Positions 22,347 to 30,677 of a stretch of DNA of 48,979 bases are shown here, piece after piece. Below the pieces are notes generated by a model, which did no database searches, had not been told where the DNA came from, and saw nothing but the letters and a program-made list of their open reading frames with translations. The first letter of the stretch is position 1. Each line of letters starts with the position of its first letter. This DNA is from Bacteroidota bacterium (GTDB lineage Bacteria > Bacteroidota > Bacteroidia > Sphingobacteriales > Sphingobacteriaceae), in NCBI GenBank assembly GCA_021794195.1, contig JAJYRG010000008.1:1-48979 (forward strand), written 5' to 3'. A program made the position numbers and the translations under genes.

Positions 22347-23711
22347 AAACTTAGAAAATATATTCTCCAGCAAGTCGTCGGTTGATACTTCTCCGGTGAT
22401 TTCACCCAAATGGTACAAAGCCTGTCGGATATCTATCGCTACGAAGTCGGAGGTCATCTCCGAATCCAAGCTTACCAGCACTTTCTCCAAACTTTCCCGG
22501 GTTTTTGCCAAAGCCTCCACATGGCGGATGTTGGTGACCATCACATCGTCGTTTGATATATTGGCGAGATTTACCTTTTGTAGAAGTTCATCTTTCAATT
22601 TCTCGACCCCTTGTCCCTCTTTGGCAGATAGAAACAAAGGATTCAGGTAAGCATACTTATCTTTCTGTTCTTCAGATAGTAAATCTTCTTTGTTTACTAA
22701 GATCAGATACGGAATATCCAAAGCTTTTACCTCCTCCAGTTGTGCAGACATTTCTTCCGGTTTATCTTGCATAGGATCTAAGAGATAAATAATTAACCGG
22801 GCTTGTTTCATCTTTTCACGGGTTCGCTCCACCCCTTTTGACTCGATGACATCCGCCGTTTCCCGAATTCCTGCCGTATCCATAAAACGGAAAGTCACCC
22901 CCCGGATATTCACCTCATCTTCAATCGTGTCGCGTGTCGTACCTGCAATATCGGAAACGATGGCTCGTTCCTCTTCCAACAGCGCATTCAACAAAGTAGA
23001 TTTCCCTACATTCGGTTTTCCCGCAATCACCACCGGCACCCCATTTTTGATGACGTTTCCCTGGTCAAAAGAGTGAATCAAGGTGTGGACGATCTGGTTG
23101 ATTTGGTGGACGAGATTCGCCAGCTCTTCCCGGTTGGCAAACTCCACATCTTCCTCTCCAAAATCCAACTCCAATTCGATCATAGACGCAAAGTGAATCA
23201 ATTCCTCCCGCAGCCCTATCAACCGGTTGGAAAATCCGCCTCTCATCTGCTGCATAGCCACTTGGTGAGAGGATGCAGAATTTGACGCAATCAAATCAGC
23301 TACTGCCTCTGCCTGCGAAAGATCCATCGTGCCATTCAAAAAGGCACGCAAAGTAAACTCTCCCGGTTTGGCCGCACGTGCCCCTTTCCGAATCAGCAAT
23401 TGGATAATCTTTTCGATGATATACGGTGAATTGTGCGTAGAAAGTTCTACCGTGTTTTCTTTGGTATAAGATCGGGGGCTCACAAATACAGAGGCTAAAA
23501 CCTCATCCAAGATCTTACCCTCATCGCGGATCGTACCAAAATGTAAAGTGTGGCTTTTCTGTTTCGTCAAATCCTTGCCGTGAAAAACCTCATTTACGAT
23601 ATCTATAGCATCTTTTCCGGAAAGGCGGATGACGCCAATGGCGGCGGAACCGGTTGCCGTGGCCAGAGCAACGATGGTATCTTGTTGATCTATGTGTAAC
23701 TGTGCTGACAT
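22332..23711 (-). CDS. mnmE: tRNA modification GTPase MnmE
   Basis: The 459-residue GTPase works with MnmG to modify the wobble uridine of certain tRNAs. Its N-terminal folate-binding domain starts DTIVALATATGSAAIGVIRL. The inserted G domain has G1 GKPNVGKST, G2 GTTRD, G3 DTAG and G4 NKED. The C-terminal helical domain ends FSKFCIGK, with the catalytic Cys. I chose the ATG at 23711 (MSAQLHIDQQ); the longer frame from 23750 crosses the predicted promoter. The gene end serves as attachment site for the island, and the final Cys-Ile-Gly-Lys is kept. The product should be fully functional. Confidence 0.96.
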   Translation of the reverse strand: MSAQLHIDQQDTIVALATATGSAAIGVIRLSGKDAIDIVNEVFHGKDLTKQKSHTLHFGTIRDEGKILDEVLASVFVSPRSYTKENTVELSTHNSPYIIEKIIQLLIRKGARAAKPGEFTLRAFLNGTMDLSQAEAVADLIASNSASSHQVAMQQMRGGFSNRLIGLREELIHFASMIELELDFGEEDVEFANREELANLVHQINQIVHTLIHSFDQGNVIKNGVPVVIAGKPNVGKSTLLNALLEEERAIVSDIAGTTRDTIEDEVNIRGVTFRFMDTAGIRETADVIESKGVERTREKMKQARLIIYLLDPMQDKPEEMSAQLEEVKALDIPYLILVNKEDLLSEEQKDKYAYLNPLFLSAKEGQGVEKLKDELLQKVNLANISNDDVMVTNIRHVEALAKTRESLEKVLVSLDSEMTSDFVAIDIRQALYHLGEITGEVSTDDLLENIFSKFCIGK

Positions 23712-23715
23712 GTTG

Positions 23716-23744
23716 CAAATATACGGTATTAAATAGGCGGACAA
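23716..23744 (-). promoter_or_regulatory. mnmE promoter candidate
   Basis: On the minus strand TATATTTG (23716-23723) with TTG at 23742-23744 (18-bp spacer) fits the Bacteroidota promoter. It ends only 4 bp before the ATG, so the message would be leaderless or nearly so. Confidence 0.5.
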
Positions 23745-23761
23745 AAGCAAATGATAAAGTC

Positions 23762-24174
23762 ATTTCATGTTGCTATGAGCAAACTTTATGTGCCTTTGAA
23801 AACAATAATACAATAAAAATGGAGCTTACGGCTGAACAAAAAGTATCTTCCTATCCACTAAAAAAAACAACCAACGGATACCCTTCTTAACCAAAAAACG
23901 GGTCAAGAGAGCCCGGGAAGTATTTCCGGACGCCATATAAAATCGGTAGTCTTTAGCCTTGACACGGATGATAGACATCCTATGGATCAAATGGGGAGAT
24001 GCAAGCGTTTGGCATCAAGCGAAAAGATTTTATCAAACGATTGGCTATCGATAAATCTTCTTTAAGCCTCTATCTTTAAGAAAAACAAATAGCTTTCTTC
24101 TTCTATTTTTTGACGTATGAACTGAATAGAGACTTTCGGGATCCTGAAAATGACTGAAAACCTGAGATTCTGTA
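23762..24174. other. Spacer between mnmE and the SDR gene
   Basis: No convincing gene is seen. A plus-strand mini-frame of 23 codons at 23819 looks incidental. Around 23980-24053 a plus frame reads GDASVWHQAKRFYQTIGYR, which resembles the end of a GNAT acetyltransferase and may be a worn remnant. Confidence 0.35.
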
Positions 24175-24963
24175 TTAAAAGAGCGTGCTGGCGATACCTC
24201 CATCCAAAGGCAAAGATGTTCCTGTCAGGAAAGCACTGTATTCTGAAGCTAAGAAAGCTACTAAAAAGCCGTACTCTTCGGGTTTCCCTAATCTTCCTGC
24301 CGGAATAGCCGATATTCTCTGCTTTTTAATCTCTTCAAAGGAACTTCCAGTACTTTCAGCCTGTGTTTTCATCAATTGATTTAGCCTATCCGTATCGAAA
24401 AAACCAGTCATGATTGAATTGACTGTTATCCCATCTTTGGCGACAGCATTTGAAAGGCTTTTGCTCCAGCTCACCAAAGCCGCACGCATAGTATTAGACA
24501 AAACGAGATTGTCCTGGGGTTCTTTTACTGTCATGGATGAGACATTGATTATCCTCCCAAAGCCTTGGGCCTGCATATGTGGCAAAGCCAATCGAGTCGT
24601 CTCAACAGCCGTTTGAAACAGCAGGTCAAAAGCCTTTTGATAATCGGCACTCTCTTTTTGAAAAAGGTTCCCTCCTTCCGGACCTTGTGTATTATTAACC
24701 AGAATATCTATAGAATTTTGTGAAAAAAATCCGGTTATTTTTTCTATATGACCCTGATGATCCAGGTAATCGCTGATTATGTAGCGATGTTGTTGTTGAT
24801 ATGAAATGTCCAATTCTGCTGCTGTTTTTTGGAGTTTTTTTTCGTTTCGGGCGACCAGTATTATTTCCGCTCCACATGCGGCTAACTGATGGGCTATGGC
24901 TTTGCCTATTCCCGCTGTAGCGCCCCCTACCCAAGCTTTTTTTCCAACCAAAGAGATTTTCAT
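24175..24963 (-). CDS. Atypical short-chain dehydrogenase/reductase
   Basis: The 262-residue SDR has the nucleotide-binding motif GGATAGIGKAIA at residues 13-24, NNTQG in place of NNAG, and a C-terminus with the usual LDGG of 3-oxoacyl-reductase-like SDRs (LTGTSLPLDGG). NVSS is present. Where classical enzymes have Tyr-xxx-Lys, this one reads LSNTMRAALVSW, an Asn-xxx-Arg arrangement seen in a known side branch of the family. Its reaction is therefore uncertain. It starts 15 bp after the aldo/keto reductase stop and is probably in the same operon. Confidence 0.85.
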   Translation of the reverse strand: MKISLVGKKAWVGGATAGIGKAIAHQLAACGAEIILVARNEKKLQKTAAELDISYQQQHRYIISDYLDHQGHIEKITGFFSQNSIDILVNNTQGPEGGNLFQKESADYQKAFDLLFQTAVETTRLALPHMQAQGFGRIINVSSMTVKEPQDNLVLSNTMRAALVSWSKSLSNAVAKDGITVNSIMTGFFDTDRLNQLMKTQAESTGSSFEEIKKQRISAIPAGRLGKPEEYGFLVAFLASEYSAFLTGTSLPLDGGIASTLF

Positions 24964-24978
24964 TATTTCTATTTTATT

Positions 24979-25839
24979 TTACAATGTTTGTAAGGATGTT
25001 TTAAATGCCGGCGGTGGAAACGCACTATCCAATTTTTTAAAATCTTCCTCGTCCAGCTTTATTTCCAAAGCCTTGAAATTTTCTTCCATATGTTTTACAG
25101 AAGAGGTTTTGGGGATAGGGATTATCATAGAATCCCGCAATATCCATGCTAAAGCAAGCTGGCTTGCCGTGGCTGAATGTTTCTTACCCAGTTCTTTTAA
25201 TACCTGTGAGTCCAGCAACCTTCCCTGTTCCATTGGGGAGTAAGCCATGACAGGCATTTGGCTTTTATGCTGCCAAGGAATTAAATCGTATTCTATACCT
25301 CTACGGGTGAGGTTGTATAATACCTGATTGGCCTGACAGTGCATTCCATGCTCACAATTTTGTATTTCATTCATTTCTTTCACATCCATATTGCTTACGC
25401 CCCAAGCTTTGATTTTCCCTATGTTTTTTAAATATTCGAACCCATCTATAGTTTCCTGAAAAGAATAATAGCCCTGCCAATGCAATAAATAAAGATCGAT
25501 ATATTCCGTATCCAAATTTTTAAGACTGCGATCACAAGCTTTTAAAACACCTTCATAGCTGGCATTATTGGGAAGGACTTTAGAAACAAGATATGCTTCT
25601 TCTCTCCGGTTTTTAAGAGCTTTGGCTATGGTCCGTTCCGATTGACCGTCCCCATACATTTCTGCCGTATCAATAATTTTAATTCCTAAATCCAATCCCC
25701 GCTGTATCGCAGCTACTTCTTGATCGACAGAATAAAGATCATTGCCTATATTCCAGGTACCCATTCCCATGGGAAGTAATTTTTTGTTCGAAATATATTG
25801 AAAAAGTGTATTTTGCATAGTTTTAATTAAAGCATCCAT
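24979..25839 (-). CDS. Aldo/keto reductase
   Basis: The 286-residue NADPH-dependent reductase has the TIM-barrel AKR fold. The start LPMGMGTWNIG leads to the catalytic Asp and Tyr in IDTAEMYGDG, the Lys in YLVSKVLP and the His in LLHWQG. The cofactor region near the end reads IPIPKTSSVKHMEENF. The substrate is unknown; the family reduces carbonyl compounds. Two starts are possible, ATG at 25839 or ATG at 25818 (MQNTLFQY). Neither has a clear ribosome-binding site, and I kept the longer. It lies between purC (72 bp upstream) and the atypical SDR, all on one strand. Confidence 0.88.
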   Translation of the reverse strand: MDALIKTMQNTLFQYISNKKLLPMGMGTWNIGNDLYSVDQEVAAIQRGLDLGIKIIDTAEMYGDGQSERTIAKALKNRREEAYLVSKVLPNNASYEGVLKACDRSLKNLDTEYIDLYLLHWQGYYSFQETIDGFEYLKNIGKIKAWGVSNMDVKEMNEIQNCEHGMHCQANQVLYNLTRRGIEYDLIPWQHKSQMPVMAYSPMEQGRLLDSQVLKELGKKHSATASQLALAWILRDSMIIPIPKTSSVKHMEENFKALEIKLDEEDFKKLDSAFPPPAFKTSLQTL

Positions 25840-25911
25840 TCAGTTGATACCCGGCTTCTCTTTTAACAAGTATGGTCCCGTACACGGGCAAGGCGCATCT
25901 TTATTTATCTT

Positions 25912-26601
25912 TCAAGATCCACTCAGAAATATTTTTTCTAACTCTAAAGGTTCTATGTAATTTCCATCTCTGTAAACCCTCATATTTCCTCCGGAAATTT
26001 CATCGATAAGCATAATATTCCCTTGAGAGTCTTTGCCAAACTCCAACTTGATATCGTATAAGGTTAAACCTTTTTTTGCTAGTTCCTCTTTGACGAATTG
26101 GCAAATCCGCTTTGTATCTTCTTTAATTTTCCAATAATCTCTTTCAGCTAATATATCTAATACAATGAGTGCTTCTTTTTCTATAACCGGATCACCACGC
26201 TCATCATCTTTCAGAGTAAACTCTATCAATTGACCTATATCTTGTGCTTCCTGGCAATAAGCGCCGTATCTTCTGTAAAAGCTTCCTACGGCACGAAAAC
26301 GGCAAATAACCTCTAATCCCTCTCCAAAAGACCGGGCTTTTTTAACGACCATTGTTGCTTTTTCCTGATCGGAAGATATATAATGCGTGTGAAATCCCCG
26401 TTCATTCAATGCTTGAAAAAAATGGGTGGTCATACGCAGCCCCGATTGTCCTGCTCCTGCTATGCTCAACCCTACTGTATTCGCACCGGGATCAAAAACT
26501 CCATCTGTGCCTGTAACATCATCTTTAAACTGCAAAAGAACTTGGTCTTCTTTTTCTGTTGCATACACGTCTTTTGTCTTCCCTTGATATAATAATTTCA
26601 T
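25912..26601 (-). CDS. purC: Phosphoribosylaminoimidazole-succinocarboxamide synthase
   Basis: The 229-residue SAICAR synthetase joins CAIR and aspartate with ATP in step 8 of purine synthesis. It shows the family start LLYQGKTKDVYAT, the ATP-binding FKDDVTG, the signature VICRFRAVGSFYRRYG (a variant of the usual RNxxAGSxxRR), and the C-terminal LIDEISGGNMRVY block. The length is normal for the short bacterial form. It is not linked to other purine genes here. A TATTTTTG box at 26633-26640 lies about 30 bp upstream on the same strand and may be its -7 element. Confidence 0.93.
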   Translation of the reverse strand: MKLLYQGKTKDVYATEKEDQVLLQFKDDVTGTDGVFDPGANTVGLSIAGAGQSGLRMTTHFFQALNERGFHTHYISSDQEKATMVVKKARSFGEGLEVICRFRAVGSFYRRYGAYCQEAQDIGQLIEFTLKDDERGDPVIEKEALIVLDILAERDYWKIKEDTKRICQFVKEELAKKGLTLYDIKLEFGKDSQGNIMLIDEISGGNMRVYRDGNYIEPLELEKIFLSGS

Positions 26602-26827
26602 TGATTGCTGTTTTTTTATATGACTTATCTATCAAAAATACAATAATTACACAAAAAATATAACGAATCTGTTCTAAAAACCTGACTTCAATAAATTAAA
26701 CCGCAGATTAAAAGTAAATTACTTTAAGAATGGGTTAGAATGCCTTTCCTAACTAGCACAGCGACAAAAGCTTTGAGGCCTTTAATAGGGATAAAAGGAT
26801 AAATCCGTAAATAACCCCGGTTAATAT

Positions 26828-26835
26828 TATATTTG
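26828..26835 (+). promoter_or_regulatory. Candidate -7 box for the S46 peptidase gene
   Basis: TATATTTG fits TAnnTTTG and lies 61 bp before the ATG. No TTG is found at the -33 distance. The rest of 26602-26896 shows nothing else. Confidence 0.35.
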
Positions 26836-26896
26836 TATTTTAAAGAAAATATTCTGTAATAAAGTCAAATTCACAGCAAATTAAATACAAGTATCC

Positions 26897-29053
26897 ATGA
26901 AATTTAAAACAGCTAAGCGACTCGCCGTTATTGCATTATTCACACTGGGTATATTTAACTTTTCGGGACATGTACCAGACGAAGGAATGTTCCCTCTGAG
27001 TGATATACATCGGGCCGGATTAAAAAAAGCCGGACTTAAAATAAGTGAAAAAGATATTTATGATCCGGGTAATGTGAGTTTGGTCGATGCTCTGGTACGT
27101 GTTGGGGGCTGTAGTGGTTCTTTTGTTTCTCCGGAAGGGCTGATCATTACTAACCACCATTGTGCCTTTGGAGCCGTTCAAGCTGCAAGCACTTCAGCGA
27201 ATAACTATTTAGAAAACGGTTTTGTAGCGGAATCCCGGGAACAGGAAATTGAGGCAAAAGGTCTTACCATTCGCATTACAGACTCGTATGAAGATGTATC
27301 CGAAGAGGTTCTCTCTGAGACTTCCAATATTTCAGATCCGACTGAGCGTATTGAATCTATCCAAAAGAAAAGAGAAGAAATCGCTCAGCGTGCGGAAGCG
27401 GAAGATCCTACCATAAAAGCAGAGGTTTCTGAAATGTTTATTGGAAAAAGCTATGTTCTATTCAAGTACAAAACCATTGAAGATGTACGTTTAGTTTATA
27501 TACCACGCCAAGATATCGGTGAATTTGGCGGGGAAACCGACAACTGGATTTGGCCCCGGCATACAGGTGATTTCTCATTTCTCAGAGCCTATATAGCGCC
27601 CGACGGTTCTTCTGCAAAATACGCTGAGGAAAATATCCCTTATACTCCCAAAAAACATCTAAAAATAAATCCTAAAGGTGTGGAAGAAGATGATTTTGTT
27701 TTTATTTTAGGGTACCCGGGAAGGACTTTTCGACACAGGCCGGCTGAATATATAGAGTATCAAGAGCAATATTTACTTCCTTATGTTTCGGAATTAAACG
27801 ATTTCCAAAATCAGCAAATGTATGAAGCCAGCAAAAAAGATAAGGAAACAGCCCTAAAATTAATTAATCGCATCAAAGGAAATGCAAATGTGATGAAAAA
27901 TTACAGAGGAAAAATAAATGGGTTAAAAAATATAGATTTAGTCAATCAAAAGAAAAAAGAAGATGCTGAATTGGAGGATTATATACAACGAAATAAAGAT
28001 TTAAAAGATAAGTATAGCCATTTATTTGCTGATATACGGACACACTATGCACAAGTATTGGACGATGCCCCAAAAGAAATGATCCTAAATAATTTATACA
28101 GAAGTTCCAATGTATTACGTGCTGCCCGTCTGCTCAACTCCTTCCGGGAGGCATTGGCAGAAACGGATACAAAACAAAAGGAATTGTTTCAGGTAAATAT
28201 TCATCGTGTAAAAGAACAGCTTGAAGACATCTATAATGATTATGACAAAGATGTAGAAATCAGCATATGGAGCTATATGTACGGGCAAGCTCAAGAATTA
28301 AACGAAAAAAATAAAATTCAAACGCTTTCACAATTCCCTATTCATGGAGAAAATACAAAGGAGGAGTTTTCAAAAGCTTTAAACACATCTTCACTGCGCA
28401 GCAAATCTACTGTCCAGGAAAATGTACTGAAATCTGCAGAAACTCTGTTAGCTTATGAAGATGAGTTGATGGAATTCGAAAAAGAATTTAACAAAGAATA
28501 TACAGCTTTTCAAAACGAGCAAAAGCGCAGGGAAGGTATATTAAACAAGTTGATGGCGGATTATGTAGCTGTAAAAGAAGTGTTTCAAGGAAAAGACTTT
28601 GTTCCGGATGCGAACTCTACATTACGCTTGACTTTTGGAAATATTAAGGGGTATAATCCTGTTGATGCTACCTATATGGATCCCATCTCTACCTTACGGG
28701 GAGTCATTGAAAAAGGCCGCAGCAAAAAACCTGAATACCGCTACCCGGCCACCATATATAACGCTTGGGAAAAGAAGGATTTTGGCCCTTATAAAAACAA
28801 AGAAAGAGGAGATGTTCCTGTCAACATCCTTTATAATATGGATACTACGGGAGGAAATTCAGGTTCGCCGATTATGAATGCCCATGGAGAACTAATAGGT
28901 GTAAATTTTGACCGGGCTTATGAAGCCACTATCAATGATTTTGCCTGGGATGAAAGTTATAGCCGTTCTATCGGAGTAGATATCCGCTATGTACTGTGGA
29001 TAGCTGATAAAATTGATAATGTCCAGTTTATACTTAAAGAAATGGGAGTTTAA
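26897..29053 (+). CDS. Family S46 dipeptidyl-peptidase (DPP7/DPP11-like)
   Basis: The 718-residue secreted serine exopeptidase removes N-terminal dipeptides in the periplasm. It has a signal peptide (KRLAVIALFTLGIFNFSG). The catalytic His lies in TNHHC near residue 88, the Asp in the DNWIWPRHTGDF region, and Ser655 in TTGGNSGSP. The middle is the helical cap domain (about 280-560). In characterised relatives a Gly or Arg 25 residues after the Ser, just before a conserved Asp, separates DPP7 from DPP11. Here that place holds Asn680 followed by Asp681, so the side-chain preference is open. A strong terminator follows the stop. Such enzymes are typical of protein-feeding Bacteroidota. Confidence 0.93.
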   Translation: MKFKTAKRLAVIALFTLGIFNFSGHVPDEGMFPLSDIHRAGLKKAGLKISEKDIYDPGNVSLVDALVRVGGCSGSFVSPEGLIITNHHCAFGAVQAASTSANNYLENGFVAESREQEIEAKGLTIRITDSYEDVSEEVLSETSNISDPTERIESIQKKREEIAQRAEAEDPTIKAEVSEMFIGKSYVLFKYKTIEDVRLVYIPRQDIGEFGGETDNWIWPRHTGDFSFLRAYIAPDGSSAKYAEENIPYTPKKHLKINPKGVEEDDFVFILGYPGRTFRHRPAEYIEYQEQYLLPYVSELNDFQNQQMYEASKKDKETALKLINRIKGNANVMKNYRGKINGLKNIDLVNQKKKEDAELEDYIQRNKDLKDKYSHLFADIRTHYAQVLDDAPKEMILNNLYRSSNVLRAARLLNSFREALAETDTKQKELFQVNIHRVKEQLEDIYNDYDKDVEISIWSYMYGQAQELNEKNKIQTLSQFPIHGENTKEEFSKALNTSSLRSKSTVQENVLKSAETLLAYEDELMEFEKEFNKEYTAFQNEQKRREGILNKLMADYVAVKEVFQGKDFVPDANSTLRLTFGNIKGYNPVDATYMDPISTLRGVIEKGRSKKPEYRYPATIYNAWEKKDFGPYKNKERGDVPVNILYNMDTTGGNSGSPIMNAHGELIGVNFDRAYEATINDFAWDESYSRSIGVDIRYVLWIADKIDNVQFILKEMGV

Positions 29054-29102
29054 TCCGCTACTTTGCCGCATAAAATTAAAGAACTTATCTCATTTAAACG
29101 AA

Positions 29103-29143
29103 AAGCAGAAGGGGAGTCTTAAAAAAAGATTCCCCTTCTGCTT
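29103..29143. terminator. Strong bidirectional terminator
   Basis: 18-bp stem: AAGCAGAAGGGGAGTCTT (29103-29120) pairs with AAGATTCCCCTTCTGCTT (29126-29143) with a single G-T pair and a 5-nt A loop. It lies between the convergent S46 peptidase and dipeptidase genes. Confidence 0.9.
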
Positions 29144-29187
29144 AGAATATAAATCTGAATTTAATTTTACAAAACTTAAAGTTTTGT

Positions 29188-30474
29188 TTACCCACCGTAC
29201 TCGGCCAAAGCCTGCACTTCGTCCATAACTCTGAGTAAATTTTCGCCCCACAGCATTTTTATTTCTTCTTCAGTATACCCTCTTTTTACTAATTCCAATG
29301 TCACGTTAAAAGTCTCTGAAGCGTCATTCCAACCATAAATCCCCCCACCTCCATCAAAGTCCGAACTAATTCCCACATGTTCTATTCCGATTTTATCAAC
29401 CATATAATCAATGTGATCCACAAGATCTGAAACACTTACGGGATCGCCATGTTCGTATAAAGAGTCTATATGGCCTGAATCTTTAGTTTGTTGACGGATT
29501 TCTTTCCATTCTTCCTGGTAATTTTTGCGTTCATCAGAAGATAACTCCTTCAGTTCATCCTCTGAAAGTACAGTAAAGTCCATTTTTTCCGCTTGTTTTT
29601 CATATTCTTTCTGAACAAGCTCTTTCATCCTCTCTGCTTTTTCTGTATTCAGGTAACTCGCAAAAGCTACTGTCTGCACCACCCCTCCATTTTCTTTTAA
29701 CCATAGCAATTGCTCATCGTCCAGGTTTCGGCTGTGATCACAAAGGGCTCTCGCGGAAGAATGGGAGGCTATAATCGGCGCTTTACTCAACGCAATAATA
29801 TCCCGCATTGTCTCTTTCGAAGGGTGAGACACATCTGCCATGATACCATATTTGTTAAGTTCGGCCAACACTTCTTTACCCAGATCACTCAACCCATCAT
29901 GTAGCCATTCATCATCTTCCTCCCCTGTGTTTGAATCTGCCAATTGGCTATGGCCATTATGAGCTAAAGACAGATACCGTGCTCCTAAATCATAAAATTG
30001 CTTTACACGGTCAATATCCTCACCGATAGGATAACCGTTTTCAACCCCAATCATCGCTACCTTTTTTCCGCTTTTATAGATACGCCGGACATCATCAGAA
30101 GTAAGTGCCAATTCGATTTGATCAGGAGCGTACTCTTCTGTTAGTCTGTGAATGGCATGAAATTTATCCATAGCTTGCTGATACGCTTTTTCGTACCCTT
30201 CTTCGTTTAATTCTTTTTGTCCTGTATAAGCAATAAACCACGCTACATCCAAACCTCCTTTTTCCATTTTGGGTAAAGTTACCTGCGAACTGATATCTTG
30301 CGTGTAATTTCTGTCATCGGTAAAGTTTTTAACATTTATGTCGCAATGTGTATCGATAGTGATAACATTTTCATGGATTTTTTTAGCCTTTTGAACTAAG
30401 CTTTCTTCCTCCGAAGAGTTATGACAAGCTGTGAGCCCAAAAAACAAACAAGAAATAAGCATGTACTTTTTCAT
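29188..30474 (-). CDS. Membrane dipeptidase (family M19), lipoprotein
   Basis: The 428-residue zinc dipeptidase is of the renal-dipeptidase family. It has a lipoprotein signal (MLISCLFFGLTAC, lipidated Cys17) followed by a Ser/Glu-rich stretch (HNSSEEES) that may direct surface exposure in Bacteroidota. The metal-binding HxD is in TIDTHCDIN (His43, Asp45). Other family blocks are MIGVENGYPIGEDI (bridging Glu), YLSLAHNGHSQLAD, ADVSHPSKETM, ASHSSARAL and GISSDFDGGGG. It cleaves dipeptides, perhaps those released by the S46 enzyme encoded next to it on the other strand; the partnership is an inference. The C-terminus is complete. Confidence 0.93.
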   Translation of the reverse strand: MKKYMLISCLFFGLTACHNSSEEESLVQKAKKIHENVITIDTHCDINVKNFTDDRNYTQDISSQVTLPKMEKGGLDVAWFIAYTGQKELNEEGYEKAYQQAMDKFHAIHRLTEEYAPDQIELALTSDDVRRIYKSGKKVAMIGVENGYPIGEDIDRVKQFYDLGARYLSLAHNGHSQLADSNTGEEDDEWLHDGLSDLGKEVLAELNKYGIMADVSHPSKETMRDIIALSKAPIIASHSSARALCDHSRNLDDEQLLWLKENGGVVQTVAFASYLNTEKAERMKELVQKEYEKQAEKMDFTVLSEDELKELSSDERKNYQEEWKEIRQQTKDSGHIDSLYEHGDPVSVSDLVDHIDYMVDKIGIEHVGISSDFDGGGGIYGWNDASETFNVTLELVKRGYTEEEIKMLWGENLLRVMDEVQALAEYGG

Positions 30475-30677
30475 AAGTTTAAAAGAAGATTTGAAAATTT
30501 TTAATCAGAAGTTTATAATTCACAACACCCGAATGTACAGGAAATTCATAATAATTCAAAACAGACGCCTTATAAAAAATCATGCCTCTACAAATATGCA
30601 GGATAGTTTCTTTTTCATTCCTCTATTGTTTCTTCAATAAAATATGCTGTTTACAAGCCTCTTCTATGTTTTTAAAA

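Noticed and set aside
23819..23890. Short plus-strand frame after mnmE
   Set aside because: Only 23 codons, with no ribosome-binding site and no recognisable sequence.
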